From the NCBI RefSeq assembly GCF_900100255.1, contig NZ_FMTS01000001.1:930001-994000 (forward strand): a stretch of DNA of 64,000 bases. Direction: 5' to 3'. Below the pieces are notes generated by a model. The model saw only the letters and a program-made list of their open reading frames with translations, was not told where the DNA came from and searched no databases. Made by a program: the position numbers and the translations under genes. Below, piece by piece: positions 26,789-33,899 of the stretch (the stretch's first letter is position 1; each line of letters starts with the position of its first letter). The stretch is from Asticcacaulis taihuensis. Lineage in GTDB: Bacteria > Pseudomonadota > Alphaproteobacteria > Caulobacterales > Caulobacteraceae.

Positions 26789-27418
26789 ATGAAATTTTCG
26801 CGTATTTTCGGTCTTGTCGCGGCTGCCGGTCTTGCGCTGAGCCTGGTGGGCTGTGGGGTCAATAATATCCCCACCAAGGAAGAGCAGGCCAAGCAATCCT
26901 GGGCCGATGTCCAGAACGCCTATCAGAACCGCGCCGACCTGATCCCCAACCTCGTCGCCACCGTCAAGGGTGCCGCCGCCCACGAAGAAGGCACGCTCAC
27001 CGCCGTGGTCGAGGCCCGCGCCAAGGCAACCTCGGTGACAGTCGATGCCTCGACAATCAATGATCCGGCCAAGTTCAAACAGTTCCAGCAGTCGCAGGAC
27101 GGTCTGTCCTCGGCGCTCGGCCGCCTGATGGTCATTCAGGAGCAGTATCCGAACCTGAAGGCCAATGAGAACTTCCTGACCCTGCAAAGCCAGATCGAGG
27201 GCGTCAACAACCGCATCACCGTGGCCCGCCGCGACTATAATGCCGCCGCAACGGCTTATAACCTGAGCCTCCGCACCTTCCCGAGCGTGATCTGGGCGAA
27301 GACCCTATATGGCTCCAGCAAGCCGATGGAACTCTTCACCGCTCAGGCCGGCGCCGAAACCGCCCCGGTCGTCAGCTTCGACAAGCCGGCCGCGCCCGCT
27401 GCCTCAGCCTCGAACTAA
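26789..27418 (+). CDS. lemA: LemA family lipoprotein
   Basis: A 209-residue protein with a lipobox (LSLVGCGVNN, Cys near residue 22) followed by the conserved LemA helical domain, with WADVQNAYQNRADLIPNLVATVKG and VARRDYNAAATAYNL. LemA proteins are membrane-attached helical bundles of uncertain function. They are typically encoded beside TPM-domain proteins, as here, where two follow directly (gap 21 bp). The ~25-residue C-terminal tail is Ala/Pro-rich. Confidence 0.93.
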   Translation: MKFSRIFGLVAAAGLALSLVGCGVNNIPTKEEQAKQSWADVQNAYQNRADLIPNLVATVKGAAAHEEGTLTAVVEARAKATSVTVDASTINDPAKFKQFQQSQDGLSSALGRLMVIQEQYPNLKANENFLTLQSQIEGVNNRITVARRDYNAAATAYNLSLRTFPSVIWAKTLYGSSKPMELFTAQAGAETAPVVSFDKPAAPAASASN

Positions 27419-27439
27419 CCGCCAGCAAGGCCATCCGGA

Positions 27440-28243
27440 ATGAACCGTTTACTGAAACCCTTCTGGGTGGCCTTTATTGCGCTCACTCTGGCGGTGTTTG
27501 GCACCTCGGCCTTTGCCGAACCCAAATATCCCGACCTGAACAATCAGCGCGTCGTCGATGACGCCCATCTGCTCTCCGACGCCACCAAGGCCGACCTGAC
27601 CGCCAAGCTCAAGGGGCTGGAAGACGCCACCACCGACCAGGTTGTTATCGTCACCGTGCCGGATCTGCAGGGCTATGACATCGCCGATTATGGCTATCAG
27701 CTTGGCCGGCACTGGGGTATCGGCCAGAAGGCGGGTGGCCCCGCGGCCAGCAACGGCCAGACCTACAAGGACAACGGTATCCTGCTGATCGTGGCGCCCA
27801 ATGAGCGCAAGGTCCGCATCGAGGTCGGCTACGGCCTCGAACCGGTGATGACCGACGCCCTGTCGTCGCTGATCATCCAGCGCGCCATCCTGCCGCAGTT
27901 CAAGGCGGGTAACTACGAGGCCGGCATTGTGGCCGGCACCGACCAGATCATTGCCCAACTGGCGCAGGATCGCCAGGTCGCCATCCAGAAGGCACAAGAG
28001 GCCCAGACGGCGGCCGATACCGGCAATGACCGCAGGGGTGGCATTCCCTTCCCCCTGATTATCTTCATTATCATCATCGTCATCATGTTCTCGCGCGGCT
28101 GGCTACCGTGGTTCCTGCTCGGCAATATCCTGGGCGGCGGCTTCGGCGGCGGTCGTGGCGGCGGCGACTGGGGCGGTGGCGGCGGTGGTTTCAGCGGTGG
28201 CGGCGGCTCCTTCGGCGGCGGCGGCAGTTCGGGAAGCTGGTAA
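27440..28243 (+). CDS. TPM domain membrane protein with Gly-rich tail (YgcG-like)
   Basis: A 267-residue protein: signal peptide (ending SAFA), TPM domain (residues ~30-170, with RVVDDAHLLSDATKADL and YKDNGILLIVAPNERKVRIEV), a linker, one membrane helix (FPLIIFIIIIVIMFS), and a C-terminal glycine-rich tail with many GGGG blocks. This is the YgcG architecture. The TPM domain was first described as a phosphatase-like domain in plant TLP18.3; in bacteria it is found with LemA and its role is unsettled. The next TPM gene starts 1 bp after its stop codon. Confidence 0.92.
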   Translation: MNRLLKPFWVAFIALTLAVFGTSAFAEPKYPDLNNQRVVDDAHLLSDATKADLTAKLKGLEDATTDQVVIVTVPDLQGYDIADYGYQLGRHWGIGQKAGGPAASNGQTYKDNGILLIVAPNERKVRIEVGYGLEPVMTDALSSLIIQRAILPQFKAGNYEAGIVAGTDQIIAQLAQDRQVAIQKAQEAQTAADTGNDRRGGIPFPLIIFIIIIVIMFSRGWLPWFLLGNILGGGFGGGRGGGDWGGGGGGFSGGGGSFGGGGSSGSW

Positions 28244-28244
28244 C

Positions 28245-28937
28245 ATGACCTTGAAAATCGACCATGCCCGCATCAATGCGGCTATCTCAAAGGCCGAGGA
28301 AAAAACCTCCGGCGAAATCACCTGCGTCATCAAGTCCAAGGCGCTCGATTACGGCGAAACCCCGCTCGGCTGGGCGGCCGTCGCGGCCTTTATCGCCCCC
28401 CTGCTGCTGGCCACTTTCGGCACCTTGCCGCATGAATGGCTGGAGCCTTTGCTGACCCGCATCTTCGGCTGGAACGGCCTTGGCGTCAGCGGCGATTTCG
28501 CCGACTGGGAAGTCCTGATCAGCTACGGCTTCCTTCAGGTCATCGTCTTCGCCGTCATCTATTCGCTGATCCGATTTACCGGCCTGAAGCTGATTCTGAC
28601 ACCTAAAGCCACGCGCAACCGCAAGGCCCACCAGAAGGCGATGGAACAGTTCTATGCCCGCGGCCTGCACCTCACCCAGGCGCAAACCGGCGTTATGATC
28701 TTCTGCGCACTGGAAGAACATTTCGTCGATGTCATCGCCGATGCCGGCATCTATGCCAAGGTCGACAAGACCCTGTGGAATGAGACCGTTGCCACCCTGC
28801 TTAAGCATGTGAAAGACGGCGACCTGACCGGCGGCTTCGAGGCCGCGGTGGAGAAATGCGGCACGGCCCTGGCGGCACACTTTCCCCCGGGTGAGGATAA
28901 TCCGAATGAACTGCCTGACGTGCTGATCGAGATTTAA
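28245..28937 (+). CDS. Second TPM domain membrane protein
   Basis: A 230-residue protein from ATG 28245, which lies one base after the previous stop codon, so the two are coupled. It begins ARINAAISKAEEKTSGEITCVI, then has two or three hydrophobic segments (residues ~45-115), then conserved LTQAQTGVMIFCALEEHFVDVI and DGDLTGGFEAAVEKCGTAL. This matches the cytosolic/inner-membrane TPM paralogue often encoded after YgcG. With LemA it forms a three-gene envelope module. Confidence 0.88.
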   Translation: MTLKIDHARINAAISKAEEKTSGEITCVIKSKALDYGETPLGWAAVAAFIAPLLLATFGTLPHEWLEPLLTRIFGWNGLGVSGDFADWEVLISYGFLQVIVFAVIYSLIRFTGLKLILTPKATRNRKAHQKAMEQFYARGLHLTQAQTGVMIFCALEEHFVDVIADAGIYAKVDKTLWNETVATLLKHVKDGDLTGGFEAAVEKCGTALAAHFPPGEDNPNELPDVLIEI

Positions 28938-28949
28938 CCGCCTCTCTTA

Positions 28950-29015
28950 TACCTCCCCAGTTTGACTGGGGAGGGGGACCGCGCCGCTCTTGCGGCGTGG
29001 TGGTGGGATTTCTTG
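28950..29015 (+). repeat. Interspersed hairpin repeat, copy 1
   Basis: The first stem is CCTCCCC...GGGGAGG, then GGGGACC, then a second stem (CGCCGC...GCGGCG), then GTGGTGGGATTTCTT. The same bipartite structure recurs at 31268, 32235, 32323, 33716, 33798, 47491, 47576, 61209 and 61292. Confidence 0.85.
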
Positions 29016-29092
29016 ATTTCTTAAACTTCCCTATGGCCTTTATCACCAAGGGCGTTTAAACAGCCCGGCCCTTCTCCCCAAAGGTCGCGCCC

Positions 29093-30328
29093 ATGTCCAT
29101 CTATTGCGGTATCGATTTCGGTACGTCCAATTCTGCTGTCTGCGTTGGCAAAGGCGACCGGCTGCAACTGGTCCCGATCGAGGGCGAGGCGGTCACCCTG
29201 CCCTCGGCCATCTTCTTCAATTTCGAGACCGACCAGACGACTATTGGCCGCGAGGCGATCGCGCAATATCTCGATGGTTACGAAGGCCGGCTGATGCGGG
29301 CGCTGAAATCGATCCTCGGCTCGCGCCTGATTGGCGAGACCACGCAGATCGGCACCGGCCGCAAGGATTTCCGCGCCATCATCGGCCTCTACATCGCCGA
29401 ACTGAAACAGCGCGCCGAAGCCTTTGCCGGCGAGACCATTGAGGATGTGGTACTCGGCCGTCCGGTCCATTTTGTCGATGGCGATCCGGAGGCCGATGCC
29501 CGTGCCGAGGCCGAATTGCGCGGCATTGCCGAAGCGCGAGGGTTCAAAAACATCAGCTTTGAATACGAACCCCTGGCGGCGGCACGCGACTATGCGCAAG
29601 AGTTGATGGGCGAAGAGATCGTGCTGGTGGTCGATATCGGCGGCGGCACGTCCGATTTCTCGGTGCTGCGGCTGGGCGCGGGCAAGCGGGATATTTTGGC
29701 CAATGCCGGCGTTCACATCGGCGGCACCGATTTCGATACCCGCCTCAGCCTCGATACCGCCATGCGCGACCTCGGCTATCGCGGGCGCTTAAAGAACGGC
29801 AATGAGATGTCGAGCCAGCCCTATGTGCAACTGGCCACCTGGCACCTGATCAACTTCCTCTATACACAGAAGGCCATGACGAGCCTGCGCCAGACTCACT
29901 ATCTCTCAGGCGAACGCGAAAAAACGGCGCGCCTGCTGGAGGTCATCGAGCGGCAGGCCGGACACGATATCGCCAACCGGATTGAGAAGGCCAAGATCGC
30001 ATTATCCGATGCCGAGATGACGACCGTTTTTTTCACTGCTATCGATCCCGAGTGGCAACTGGAGATCAGCCGCGACACCCTAGCGGCCAGCGTTGAAAAG
30101 GAAGTCAGTAAGGTGGTAGCCATGGCGCTGGAAACCGTCATCGAACGAGGCGGTCTGGCGCCAGAGGCGATCCAGACCCTGTTCATGACCGGCGGCTCGA
30201 CCGCCCTGCCCGGCTTTGAAGCGGCTATGCAGGCCGCGTTCCCGGCGGCGCAGATGAACTATGGCGACCGCTTCTCCTCCGTCGCCAGCGGTTTGGGATT
30301 GGCAGCGAAGGAACGGTTTAGCGATTGA
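29093..30328 (+). CDS. Hsp70-family chaperone-like protein (YegD-like)
   Basis: A 411-residue protein with the Hsp70/actin ATPase fold only. Phosphate 1 is YCGIDFGTSNSAVCVG at residue ~3, phosphate 2 is [17 protein letters not shown] near 180, and the adenosine motif is LFMTGGSTALPGFEA near 363. It is far shorter than DnaK and lacks a normal substrate-binding domain, as in E. coli YegD. Client and function are unknown. It lies downstream of the LemA/TPM module, with a repeat element between. Confidence 0.92.
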   Translation: MSIYCGIDFGTSNSAVCVGKGDRLQLVPIEGEAVTLPSAIFFNFETDQTTIGREAIAQYLDGYEGRLMRALKSILGSRLIGETTQIGTGRKDFRAIIGLYIAELKQRAEAFAGETIEDVVLGRPVHFVDGDPEADARAEAELRGIAEARGFKNISFEYEPLAAARDYAQELMGEEIVLVVDIGGGTSDFSVLRLGAGKRDILANAGVHIGGTDFDTRLSLDTAMRDLGYRGRLKNGNEMSSQPYVQLATWHLINFLYTQKAMTSLRQTHYLSGEREKTARLLEVIERQAGHDIANRIEKAKIALSDAEMTTVFFTAIDPEWQLEISRDTLAASVEKEVSKVVAMALETVIERGGLAPEAIQTLFMTGGSTALPGFEAAMQAAFPAAQMNYGDRFSSVASGLGLAAKERFSD

Positions 30329-30359
30329 CGCAGACACGACATCATCGCAGAACTGCGAC

Positions 30360-30884
30360 ATGAGCAATGATAATCTGACGATCACTGGTTACCGTATTTC
30401 AGCAGCCACATATAACAGCTTCTTTGCGGTATATTTACGCCGCAACCTTCTCAGGCTGCCTCGCTTTCTATGGACCTGCGCTTATACTCTGCTGCTCATG
30501 CTGATAACAGCTTCAATGCACCACTTCAAAGTGGATGTGTGGGACATAATCACAATGTCCATTTTTTCATTTGTTACTATTTACGTGCTGATTCCGTTCG
30601 GAGCCTATTTTGTCGGCATCATACAGTTCACAACAGGCAAAATGCCAAAAGTCAGCCATGCCTTAAGCATAACCGAAGAAGCCGTAACCAAATCTTCTCC
30701 ACTGGCGATTGTAACCGTACCTTGGTCTGCCCTCCACGCTGTTGACCAGAGCAAACGCACGATTTTCTTTTTCACAAATCGTAGTTGCGCAATTATGATC
30801 CCAAAATCAGCATTCGCCTCACAGCAAGCCGCTCAGGACTTTTTATCAGCGGCTAAAGCTTACTGGCAGCAAGCTCGCGTTTAA
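30360..30884 (+). CDS. YcxB-like membrane protein
   Basis: A 174-residue protein from ATG 30360. Two hydrophobic segments (LWTCAYTLLLMLITASM and IITMSIFSFVTIYVLIPFG) lie in the first half. A cytoplasmic C-terminal domain has ITEEAVTKSSPLAIVTVPWSALHAVDQSKR and FLSAAKAYWQ, which resembles the YcxB C-terminal domain. The third-position bases are less GC-biased than in neighbouring genes, so recent transfer is possible. It sits between the Hsp70-like gene and the his operon and may be a single-gene unit. Function unknown. Confidence 0.7.
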   Translation: MSNDNLTITGYRISAATYNSFFAVYLRRNLLRLPRFLWTCAYTLLLMLITASMHHFKVDVWDIITMSIFSFVTIYVLIPFGAYFVGIIQFTTGKMPKVSHALSITEEAVTKSSPLAIVTVPWSALHAVDQSKRTIFFFTNRSCAIMIPKSAFASQQAAQDFLSAAKAYWQQARV

Positions 30885-30931
30885 ATAACAACAAATTCTC
30901 GCATTTCCGCTTGCGTCCCTATCTGCCTTGT

Positions 30932-30951
30932 TGTATTAGCACGCTAACACA
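30932..30951. promoter_or_regulatory. 20-bp palindrome upstream of the TrpR-like gene, candidate his-operon operator
   Basis: TGTATTAGC (30932-30940) and GCTAACACA (30943-30951) form an inverted repeat with one mismatch and a two-base centre. It ends 17 bp before the ATG of the TrpR-family gene that heads the his operon. Size and symmetry suit a TrpR-type dimer, so autoregulation and his-operon control are plausible. Confidence 0.55.
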
Positions 30952-30968
30952 CTACCACAGTGATACAG

Positions 30969-31271
30969 ATGGCTATCGATACCAAAATCAGCAAGCAGGA
31001 CTCCGATGCGCTCGCCGAAGCGCTGCTTGGCCTGGAAACGATCGAGGAGGTGAAAGCCTTTCTCGATGACCTGTGCACGCCTTCCGAAATGCGGGCCTTC
31101 GCCGAGCGCTTCAAGGTGGCGCGCCTGCTCGATGAAGGCCAGTTGTCGTACCGCGAGATTTCCGAGCGCACCGGCGCCAGCACCACCACCGTCACCCGTG
31201 TGGCGCGGTTCCTCCGAGAAATGCCGCATCAGGGTTACCGGCGCGTGCTGGACCGGATGAAGACGAAGTAA
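30969..31271 (+). CDS. TrpR-family regulator (YerC/YecD type), probable histidine operon regulator
   Basis: A 100-residue protein from ATG 30969 (a GTG nine bases earlier is also possible). ALLGLETIEEVKAFLDDLCTPSEMRAFAERFKVA and the helix-turn-helix YREISERTGASTTTVTRVARF define the YerC/YecD branch of the TrpR superfamily. It is the first gene of the his cluster; hisG starts 77 bp after its stop codon. YerC-like proteins have been proposed as HisR repressors of histidine synthesis in Firmicutes. The location here supports the same job (inference). A palindrome upstream is a candidate binding site. Confidence 0.88.
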   Translation: MAIDTKISKQDSDALAEALLGLETIEEVKAFLDDLCTPSEMRAFAERFKVARLLDEGQLSYREISERTGASTTTVTRVARFLREMPHQGYRRVLDRMKTK

Positions 31272-31340
31272 GAACCCCACCACCCCGCCGCAAGCGCGGG
31301 GCAGTCCCCCTCCCCATCAAGATGGGGAGGTATAAGAAGA
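31268..31340 (-). repeat. Interspersed hairpin repeat, copy 2 (inverse orientation)
   Basis: This copy begins at the stop codon of the TrpR-like gene and ends close to the hisG start: AGAACCCCACCACC, then a stem CCGC...GCGG, then CCCCCTCCCC...GGGGAGG TATAAG. It therefore fills the regulator-hisG junction. Confidence 0.85.
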
Positions 31341-31348
31341 AGACCATT

Positions 31349-32230
31349 ATGACTGATCGTCGTTTACGCATTGCTGTTCAAAAATCCGGCCGTTTGGCGG
31401 ATCGCTCCGGCGAGCTGATTTCCGGCGCGGGCCTGCGCATCCTCAAGGGCGCCAACGAACTGCTGTATCGCATTGAGAACCAGCCAATCGACCTGCTGCG
31501 CGTGCGTGATGATGACATCCCCACCTTCGTGGCCGATGGCGTCGCCGAACTGGGCATCGTCGGCTACAATGTCCTGGCCGAGCACTTTCCGGACCGCGAT
31601 CTGGAAGAGATGATCGTCCAGCGCCTGGGCTTTGGTTCCTGCACGCTGAAAGTCGCTGTGCCGAACGATGTCGATTACACCGGTCCGCAATGGCTGGAAG
31701 GCAAGCGTATCGCTACCTCCTACCCCAATATTCTGGGCAAATGGTTGAAGGATAATGGCGTCACGGCCGAGATAGTTGAAATGCGCGGCGCCGTCGAAGT
31801 GGCCCCGCGCATGAAGATCGCTCACGCCATCTGCGATCTGGTCTCGACCGGCGCGACCCTCGAAGCCAACGGCATGAAGGCGACCGATCTGGTGCTGAAA
31901 TCCGAGGCCGTGCTGATCAAGGCGCCACATGCCCCGCCCTCGGAACTGGCCCATACCTATGACATGCTGCTGCGCCGCTTCGATGGCGTGACCGCCTCCA
32001 CCGGCGCCAAGTACGTCATGATGAACGCCCCGAAGACGCATCTTGACGAGATCATCCGCATGATCCCCGGCGCCGATGCCCCGACGATCATGCAACTGGC
32101 CGGACGCGAGGACACGGTCGCCGTCCATGCGGTCTGCCAGGAAAACGTGTTCTGGGACACCCTGGACAAGCTGAAAGCGGCCGGCGCCTCGGCGATCCTG
32201 GTCCTGCCTATTGAAAAGATGATGAAATAG
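31349..32230 (+). CDS. hisG: ATP phosphoribosyltransferase, long form
   Basis: A 293-residue enzyme that joins ATP and PRPP in the first step of histidine synthesis. The N-terminal RLRIAVQKSGRLADRS and IDLLRVRDDDIP, the GKRIATSYPNIL segment, and the PRPP loop ICDLVSTGATLEANG near residue 170 are clear. The ~75-residue C-terminal regulatory domain is present, so this is the long, HisZ-independent form, as in enterics. Many alphaproteobacteria instead have a short HisG plus HisZ. The start at ATG 31349 was chosen by alignment of TDRRLRIAVQKSGRL with family N termini. Confidence 0.97.
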   Translation: MTDRRLRIAVQKSGRLADRSGELISGAGLRILKGANELLYRIENQPIDLLRVRDDDIPTFVADGVAELGIVGYNVLAEHFPDRDLEEMIVQRLGFGSCTLKVAVPNDVDYTGPQWLEGKRIATSYPNILGKWLKDNGVTAEIVEMRGAVEVAPRMKIAHAICDLVSTGATLEANGMKATDLVLKSEAVLIKAPHAPPSELAHTYDMLLRRFDGVTASTGAKYVMMNAPKTHLDEIIRMIPGADAPTIMQLAGREDTVAVHAVCQENVFWDTLDKLKAAGASAILVLPIEKMMK

Positions 32231-32234
32231 AAAA

Positions 32235-32305
32235 GTAAGAAACCCCACCACCACGCCGCAAGAGCGGCGCGGTCCCCCTCCCCATCGAAGATGGGGAGGT
32301 ATAAA
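32235..32305 (-). repeat. Interspersed hairpin repeat, copy 3
   Basis: This copy is in inverse orientation, directly after the hisG stop codon: AGTAAGAAACCCCACC, stem CGCCGC...GCGGCG, CCCCCTCCCC...GGGGAGG TATAA. It is paired back-to-back with copy 4. Confidence 0.88.
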
Positions 32306-32322
32306 AAGAGGCAATTCTCTTG

Positions 32323-32396
32323 TACCTCCCCGACTTGTTCGGGGAGGGGGACCATCGAACGCAGTGAAGATGGTGGTGGGGTTTCTTGCTTTCTTT
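32323..32396 (+). repeat. Interspersed hairpin repeat, copy 4
   Basis: TACCTCCCC...GGGGAGG, GGGGACCATC, then a second stem (CATC...GATG) and GGTGGTGGGGTTTCTTGC, ending 10 bp before the hisD ATG. Together with copy 3 it forms a large inverted structure filling the hisG-hisD gap. Confidence 0.88.
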
Positions 32397-32406
32397 GGTG
32401 AAAAAC

Positions 32407-33705
32407 ATGAAGACCTTTGTCTGGAAAAATCTGAACGCCGCCGAACGCAAGGCAGCCCTGGCCCGGCCGGAAAACCGCCGCGATGCGCGCGTGGTCGAGA
32501 CCGTGCGCACTATCTTTGACGACGTAGATGCGCGCGGCTTCGCCGCCGTCTCCGACTGGTCGGTCAAGCTCGATGGCCACGCCCCGCGTTATGTGAAGCT
32601 CGACAGCGCCACGGTCGATGCCGCACGCTCAAGCCTGGCCGCCGAAGACCTGGCCGCCATGGAGCTGGCGGTCGAAAACGTCCGCGCCTTCCAGCAAGCC
32701 GAACTGCCGACCAATGGCCCCCTGATTGCGCCAAAGCCGGGCTTAAGCCTGCAACGCGTCTATCGCCCGATCACCACCGCCGGTCTCTATATTCCGGGCG
32801 GCACCGCGCCACTGTTCTCGACCCTGATCATGACCGCCGTGCCCGCGCTCGTGGCCGGTGTGCCCAACCGCGTCTGCGTCATGCCGCCGGCGCGCGATGG
32901 CTCAATCCACCCCATGATGATCGCCACGGCGGCCGCTTCCGGATTAGCAGACATGTGGCTGGTTGGTGGCGCGCACGCCATTGCCGGTCTGGCGCTCGGC
33001 GCTTTTGATAATAGCCCCCCTGCCGACAAGCTGTTCGGCCCTGGCAACAAATATGTCGCCGAGGCCAAGCGCCTGGCCACCGAACGCGTCTCCGGCCTCG
33101 CCATCGACATGCCGGCCGGCCCTTCGGAACTGCTGGTCATCGCCGACGACACCGCCCATGTGAAACTGGTGGCTGCCGACCTGTTATCACAGGCCGAGCA
33201 CGACGCTGATGCCCAGGTCATCCTCGTCGCCCTGTCCGCCGATATCACCGCGAAGATCGATGCCGAAGTCGAGGTGCAGGTGTCGCGCCTGCCGCGCGAA
33301 ACCATTGCCCGCGCCTCGCTGGAACAGGCCCGCCTGTTCGTCGTGTCATCGCTCGAAGAAGCCGCCGAGGTTTCCAATCTCTACGGCCCGGAACACCTGG
33401 CGATCCAGGTCGCCGATGTCGACGCCCTGATCCCGCAACTGACCGCCGCCGGCACCATCTTCGCCGGCACCTATGCGGCGGAAACCTTCGGCGACTATGC
33501 CGCCGGCCCCAGCCACGTCCTGCCGACCGATGGCGCCGCCCGCGCCTGGGATGGCATCACCGTCCGGTCTTTCCTGACCAGCTTTGTCGTCCAGAAGGCG
33601 ACCCGCGAAGGCGCCGCCGCCATCGCGCCCGCCGCCGCCCGCCTCGCCCGCCTCGAAGGTCTCGAAGCCCACGCACTTGCGGCGGATTTCAGGCTGGAGA
33701 TTTGA
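32407..33705 (+). CDS. hisD: Histidinol dehydrogenase
   Basis: A 432-residue zinc enzyme that oxidises histidinol to histidine in the last two steps of the pathway. Clear signatures are RVYRPITTAGLYIPGGTAPL, WLVGGAHAIAGLALG, KLFGPGNKYVAEAK, AIDMPAGPSELLVIAD, the catalytic region LLSQAEHDADAQ and LYGPEHLAIQ. ATG 32407 matches usual family N termini. The ribosome site is poor because the repeat element ends just upstream. Confidence 0.97.
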   Translation: MKTFVWKNLNAAERKAALARPENRRDARVVETVRTIFDDVDARGFAAVSDWSVKLDGHAPRYVKLDSATVDAARSSLAAEDLAAMELAVENVRAFQQAELPTNGPLIAPKPGLSLQRVYRPITTAGLYIPGGTAPLFSTLIMTAVPALVAGVPNRVCVMPPARDGSIHPMMIATAAASGLADMWLVGGAHAIAGLALGAFDNSPPADKLFGPGNKYVAEAKRLATERVSGLAIDMPAGPSELLVIADDTAHVKLVAADLLSQAEHDADAQVILVALSADITAKIDAEVEVQVSRLPRETIARASLEQARLFVVSSLEEAAEVSNLYGPEHLAIQVADVDALIPQLTAAGTIFAGTYAAETFGDYAAGPSHVLPTDGAARAWDGITVRSFLTSFVVQKATREGAAAIAPAAARLARLEGLEAHALAADFRLEI

Positions 33706-33715
33706 GATGTTTAAA

Positions 33716-33785
33716 GTAAGAACCCCCACCACCATTTCGCTACGCTCATGGTCCCCCTCCCCGACAAGTCGGGGAGGTATAAGAA
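33716..33785 (-). repeat. Interspersed hairpin repeat, copy 5
   Basis: This copy starts ten bases after the hisD stop codon: AGTAAGAACCCCCACCACC, a second-stem region, then CCCCCTCCCCGAC...GTCGGGGAGG TATAAG. It is paired back-to-back with copy 6. Confidence 0.88.
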
Positions 33786-33797
33786 AATATATCCTAT

Positions 33798-33870
33798 CAT
33801 ACCTCCCCATCTCCGATGGGGAGGGGGACCGCGCGCCTCTTAGCGCGGGGTGGTGGGGCATCTTACTTTC
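33798..33870 (+). repeat. Interspersed hairpin repeat, copy 6
   Basis: TACCTCCCCATC...GATGGGGAGG, GGGGACC, second stem GCGC...GCGC, then GGGTGGTGGGGCATCTTAC. It ends 30 bp before the hisC*-hisB start and, with copy 5, fills the hisD-hisC*B gap. Confidence 0.88.
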
Positions 33871-33899
33871 CGGCCAAGCCCCAAAAAAGGCATTGTCCC

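Noticed and set aside
26590-26892. Upstream extension of the Sel1 protein frame
   Set aside because: ATG 26589 has a ribosome site and opens a signal peptide; the extension would bury it and overlap the lemA start region.
33816-33899. Upstream extension of the hisC*-hisB frame
   Set aside because: These codons lie in repeat copy 6 and have no match to HisC N termini, so ATG 33900 is preferred.
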